Below, piece by piece: positions 5,872-8,103 of a stretch of DNA of 8,103 bases (position 1 is the stretch's first letter; each line of letters begins with the position of its first letter). The notes under the pieces were generated by a model that saw only the letters and a program-made list of their open reading frames with translations, searched no databases and was not told where the DNA came from. Both the position numbers and the translations under genes were made by a program. The DNA is from Rhizobium sp. Q54. GTDB taxonomy: Bacteria > Pseudomonadota > Alphaproteobacteria > SMXS01. The stretch spans positions 1 through 8,103 of the forward strand of contig CAMBYA010000094.1 of NCBI GenBank assembly GCA_945872035.1, written 5' to 3'.

Positions 5872-6241
5872 TCTGGCTGGTAGCAGACGCGTCGCCAAGG
5901 AACGTTACCGCGCCCGCGATTTCGAGGTTCAGGTCGCCGCGCAACTGTGCTGGCTTCAACTCGGCGAGCGCCAGCGCTGTCTCGCAGGCCAGCAGGCGGG
6001 CGCCCAGGTCGCGGCAGGCGGTCAGCAGCTCCTCGAAGCCGGCGACGCGAAGGGCTTTCACCCGGTGGTCCTCGTCGGGCATGCGCCAGGTCTTCGCGAG
6101 CGCTTGGACCGACGTGCCGGCGAACAGAATAGTGACCGGCTTGCCGATCGCCGCCGCCGCGCTCGCCATCACCAGCGCGTAATGCATGCGGGAATAGTCG
6201 CCCGAGTGGATGACGAGCGAGAGCTTGTCGATGCCGCTCAT
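5858..6241 (-). CDS. DsrE-family protein
   Basis: This 127-residue protein matches the size and pattern of DsrE/F-like proteins, small alpha/beta proteins of which some relay sulfur on a cysteine. The opening LSLVIHSGDYSRMHYALVMA is the first strand and helix, and GKPVTILFAG (residues 33-42) the second strand. GARLLACETALALAEL (80-95) places C86 where DsrE relatives carry their conserved cysteine; C76 is another. The end, AGAVTFLGDASATSQIVFV, is the usual last helix and strand. The start is ATG 6241, which overlaps the stop of the preceding adenylyltransferase gene by 4 bases (ATGA), so translation is probably coupled; no strong ribosome binding site is seen. Its position behind cysK and a MoeB/ThiF-type gene supports a sulfur-related role, but the partner and direction of sulfur flow are inference. 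Confidence 0.8.
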   Translation of the reverse strand: MSGIDKLSLVIHSGDYSRMHYALVMASAAAAIGKPVTILFAGTSVQALAKTWRMPDEDHRVKALRVAGFEELLTACRDLGARLLACETALALAELKPAQLRGDLNLEIAGAVTFLGDASATSQIVFV

Positions 6242-7029
6242 GCCGCGTGGGCCGTCAGGTCGTGAATCGTGGCGTGCTCGCCGCACAGGGCGCAGCCGGG
6301 GTCGCGGCGCAGCTTCAGGGTGCGGAAGCGCGCGTCGAGGGCGTCGTAGATGGTCAGGCGTCCGGCCATGGACTGGCCGATGCCGGTGATCTCCTTGATC
6401 ACCTCGACGGCCTGCAGCGATCCCATCACGCCGGCCAGCGCGCCGATCACGCCCGCCTCGGCGCAACTCGGCACGGTGCCGGGAGGCGGCCGCTCCGGGA
6501 AGACGCAGCGATAGCAGGGGTTAGCGTCCTCGAAGGCGCGGTAGGTCGACAGCTGGCCCTCGAACTGGCCGATGGCCGCCGAGACCAGCGGCACCTTCGC
6601 CAGGTAGCAGGCGTCGTTGACCAGGAAGCGGGTCTCGAAATTGTCGCTGCCATCGGCGACCAGGTCATAGGCCGAGACCAGCGCGATCGCATTGGCGGCA
6701 GTCAGCCGCTCCTCGTGCGCCACCACCGTCACGTCCGGATTGAGCGCGGCGATCGACCCCGCCGCGCTCGCCGTCTTGGGCCGGCCGATGTCCGCGGTGT
6801 GGTGCAGGATCTGCCGCTGCAGGTTCGACAGGCTGACCGTGTCGTCGTCGACGATCCCCAGCGTGCCGACGCCCGCCGCCGCAAGATACATCAGCAGCGG
6901 CGAGCCAAGGCCGCCCGCGCCGACCACCAGCACCTTCGCCGCCAGCAGCCTCTGCTGCCCGGCGCCGCCGATCTCCTTCAGGATGATATGACGGGCATAG
7001 CGCTCGATCTGGTCGTCGCTGAAATCCAT
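6238..7029 (-). CDS. moeB: MoeB/ThiF/HesA-family sulfur-carrier adenylyltransferase
   Basis: This 263-residue protein is an E1-like enzyme that adenylates the C-terminal glycine of a ubiquitin-fold sulfur carrier such as MoaD or ThiS, using ATP. The start FSDDQIERYARHIILKEIGG is typical. The nucleotide loop GAGGLG is at residues 37-42, the arginine of NLQRQ at 72, and the DGSDN metal-site aspartate at 129. Two CxxC pairs, C172/C175 and C246/C249, form the structural zinc site. C189 in PSCAEAGVIGALAGVMG is the conserved cysteine. There is no C-terminal rhodanese domain, so it is MoeB-like and not MoeZ-like. ATG 7029 shares one base with the cysK stop (TGATG), with AAGGG just upstream. No MoaD or ThiS gene lies in the window, so whether it serves molybdopterin, thiamine or another thiolation pathway is open; the gene symbol is a family-level call. 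Confidence 0.9.
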   Translation of the reverse strand: MDFSDDQIERYARHIILKEIGGAGQQRLLAAKVLVVGAGGLGSPLLMYLAAAGVGTLGIVDDDTVSLSNLQRQILHHTADIGRPKTASAAGSIAALNPDVTVVAHEERLTAANAIALVSAYDLVADGSDNFETRFLVNDACYLAKVPLVSAAIGQFEGQLSTYRAFEDANPCYRCVFPERPPPGTVPSCAEAGVIGALAGVMGSLQAVEVIKEITGIGQSMAGRLTIYDALDARFRTLKLRRDPGCALCGEHATIHDLTAHAA

Positions 7030-7994
7030 CAAAGCCCTTCGAACAGCTGGGTCGACAGGTAGCGTTCGGCGAAGGACGGGATGATGATGACGATGTTCTT
7101 GCCCGCCATCTCCGGCCGCGTTCCGATCTCCACGGCCGCAGCGACCGCCGCGCCCGAGGAAATGCCGACCGGGATGCCTTCGGTCGCCGCCAGTTCGCGG
7201 GCATAGGCGAAGGCGGTCTCGTTGCCGATGGTCAGCACCTCGTCGATCACCTCGGTGTTGAGGATCGACGGGATAAAGCCGGCGCCGATACCCTGGATCT
7301 TGTGCGGGCCGGGCTGACCGCCCGACAGCACCGGGCTGTCCTCGGGCTCGACGGCGATCACCAGCACGCTGGGCTTGCGCGCCTTCAGCACCTCGCCGAC
7401 GCCGGTGATGGTGCCGCCAGTACCGACGCCCGAGATTACCGCGTCGACGCCGCCGTCGGTGTCGTTCCAGATTTCCTCGGCGGTGGTGATGCGGTGGATC
7501 GCCGGATTGGCGGGGTTGTCGAACTGCTGCGGGATCACCGCGCTCTCGAAGGTTTCCTTCAGCTCCTCGGCCCGCTGGATGGCGCCGCGCATGCCCTTGG
7601 CCGCGGGCGTCAACTCCAGCTCGGCGCCCAGCAGCAGCAGCATCTTGCGGCGCTCCACCGACATGCTTTCGGGCATCACCAGGATCAGCCGGTAGCCCTT
7701 GGAGGCGCAGACGAAGGCAAGCGCGATGCCGGTGTTGCCGGAGGTGGGCTCGACGATGACGGTGCCCTGCTTGAGCACGCCCGCCTCTTCCATGGCCTCG
7801 ATCATGGCGACGCCGATGCGGTCCTTCACCGACGAGACCGGATTGAAGAACTCCAGCTTGCACAGCAGGTTGGCATTGACGCCGTGGGCCTTGGCCAGCC
7901 GGTCGATGCGCACCAGCGGCGTGTCCCCGATGGTCTCGATGATCGAATTGTAGACCTTGCCGCGGCCCTTGGTCCCCGTCTTGCTGATCGGCAT
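7029..7994 (-). CDS. cysK: Cysteine synthase A (O-acetylserine sulfhydrylase)
   Basis: This 321-residue, full-length PLP enzyme makes L-cysteine from O-acetylserine and sulfide in the cytoplasm. [16 protein letters not shown] (residues 15-30) is the standard N-terminus. The PLP-binding lysine is K57 in [11 protein letters not shown]. The substrate loop TSGNTG is at 84-89, the phosphate-binding glycine loop GVGTGGT at 189-195, and the pyridine-nitrogen serine lies in GISSGAA (277-283). The regulatory loop and C-terminus ([14 protein letters not shown]) are intact, and no CBS domain is attached. The start is ATG 7994, preceded by AAGGAG six bases upstream. It is the first complete gene of a coupled set with the MoeB/ThiF and DsrE-family genes, although a gene further upstream may belong to the same transcript. 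CysK and CysM are hard to separate by sequence alone; length and motifs favour CysK. Confidence 0.93.
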   Translation of the reverse strand: MPISKTGTKGRGKVYNSIIETIGDTPLVRIDRLAKAHGVNANLLCKLEFFNPVSSVKDRIGVAMIEAMEEAGVLKQGTVIVEPTSGNTGIALAFVCASKGYRLILVMPESMSVERRKMLLLLGAELELTPAAKGMRGAIQRAEELKETFESAVIPQQFDNPANPAIHRITTAEEIWNDTDGGVDAVISGVGTGGTITGVGEVLKARKPSVLVIAVEPEDSPVLSGGQPGPHKIQGIGAGFIPSILNTEVIDEVLTIGNETAFAYARELAATEGIPVGISSGAAVAAAVEIGTRPEMAGKNIVIIIPSFAERYLSTQLFEGL

Positions 7995-8054
7995 GTCGCG
8001 CTCCTTGTAAGTTCAGGATTAGGTTGGGTTCGGCTTCCGGGCGGCGAAAGCGCT

Positions 8055-8103
8055 CTAGATGGTGAAATCGAGACGATCCTTGGATTCGCGCGGCACGCCG
8101 GTT
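8055..8103 (-). CDS. C-terminal end of an unidentified gene (partial)
   Basis: A minus-strand frame enters from the right edge and ends at TAG 8055-8057, with last residues TGVPRESKDRLDFTI. Codon third positions are mostly G/C as in the neighbouring genes, and the stop leaves 60 bases before cysK, a normal intergenic distance. Fifteen residues are too few to name a family. No strong terminator follows, so it could be cotranscribed with cysK. Confidence 0.4.
   Translation of the reverse strand, partial: TGVPRESKDRLDFTI

Noticed and set aside
6238..7863. A 541-codon minus-strand frame extending the MoeB-type protein upstream
   Set aside because: The extra part is an out-of-frame reading of cysK on the same strand; the MoeB N-terminus and ribosome binding site place the start at 7029.
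8033..8051. Possible hairpin (GCTTTC/GGAAGC arms on the minus strand) after the right-edge partial gene
   Set aside because: The arms are short with a mismatch and no T-tract follows, so it does not qualify as an intrinsic terminator.

Overview
The window is a compact, GC-rich stretch of chromosome, probably from an alphaproteobacterium. Codon third positions are strongly G/C. The SH3-domain protein, the NADP-type D-2-hydroxyacid dehydrogenase and the cysteine synthase all read like alphaproteobacterial family members. No rRNA, tRNA, CRISPR, insertion sequence or phage gene is visible. No gap between genes exceeds 300 bases; the longest are 189 bases (3976-4164) and 136 bases (2721-2856).

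Left block (1-3447): two minus-strand flavoenzyme genes lie 19 nt apart and form a likely operon. The first gene encodes an FMN enzyme with the alpha-hydroxy-acid dehydrogenase fold. It keeps the catalytic Lys and His but has lost the residues that normally bind the alpha-hydroxy acid. Its sequence recalls MftD of mycofactocin biosynthesis. The second gene encodes a large old-yellow-enzyme/dienoyl-CoA-reductase-type flavoprotein, cut by the left edge, whose [4Fe-4S] Cys motif is altered. A TetR repressor gene is divergent. The shared 136-base promoter region holds a perfect 18-bp palindrome and a second interrupted one, probably the TetR operators. The substrate of the pathway cannot be read from the sequence.

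Middle block (3451-5151): a secreted protein with two bacterial SH3 domains (minus) faces away from a glyoxylate/hydroxypyruvate reductase-type dehydrogenase (plus). The 189-base gap between them contains candidate promoters in both directions and a 22-bp near-palindrome.

Toxin-antitoxin block (5148-5872): a FitA-type ribbon-helix-helix antitoxin and a VapC/FitB-type PIN toxin lie on the minus strand with a 1-nt overlap. A 26-bp inverted repeat sits just upstream of the antitoxin's ribosome binding site; its outer half-sites resemble the gonococcal FitAB operator. The module is more AT-rich than its surroundings and its toxin end overlaps the dehydrogenase end by 4 nt.

Right block (5858-7994, minus): cysK-type cysteine synthase, a MoeB/ThiF-type adenylyltransferase and a DsrE-family protein are linked by TGATG and ATGA stop/start overlaps, suggesting a translationally coupled sulfur-handling operon. 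The last 16 codons of another minus-strand gene probably lie at the right edge, upstream of cysK.

Nothing here is clearly a wholly new system. The most unusual locus is the TetR-controlled MftD-like plus OYE-like flavoenzyme pair, where both enzymes deviate at active-site or cofactor residues.
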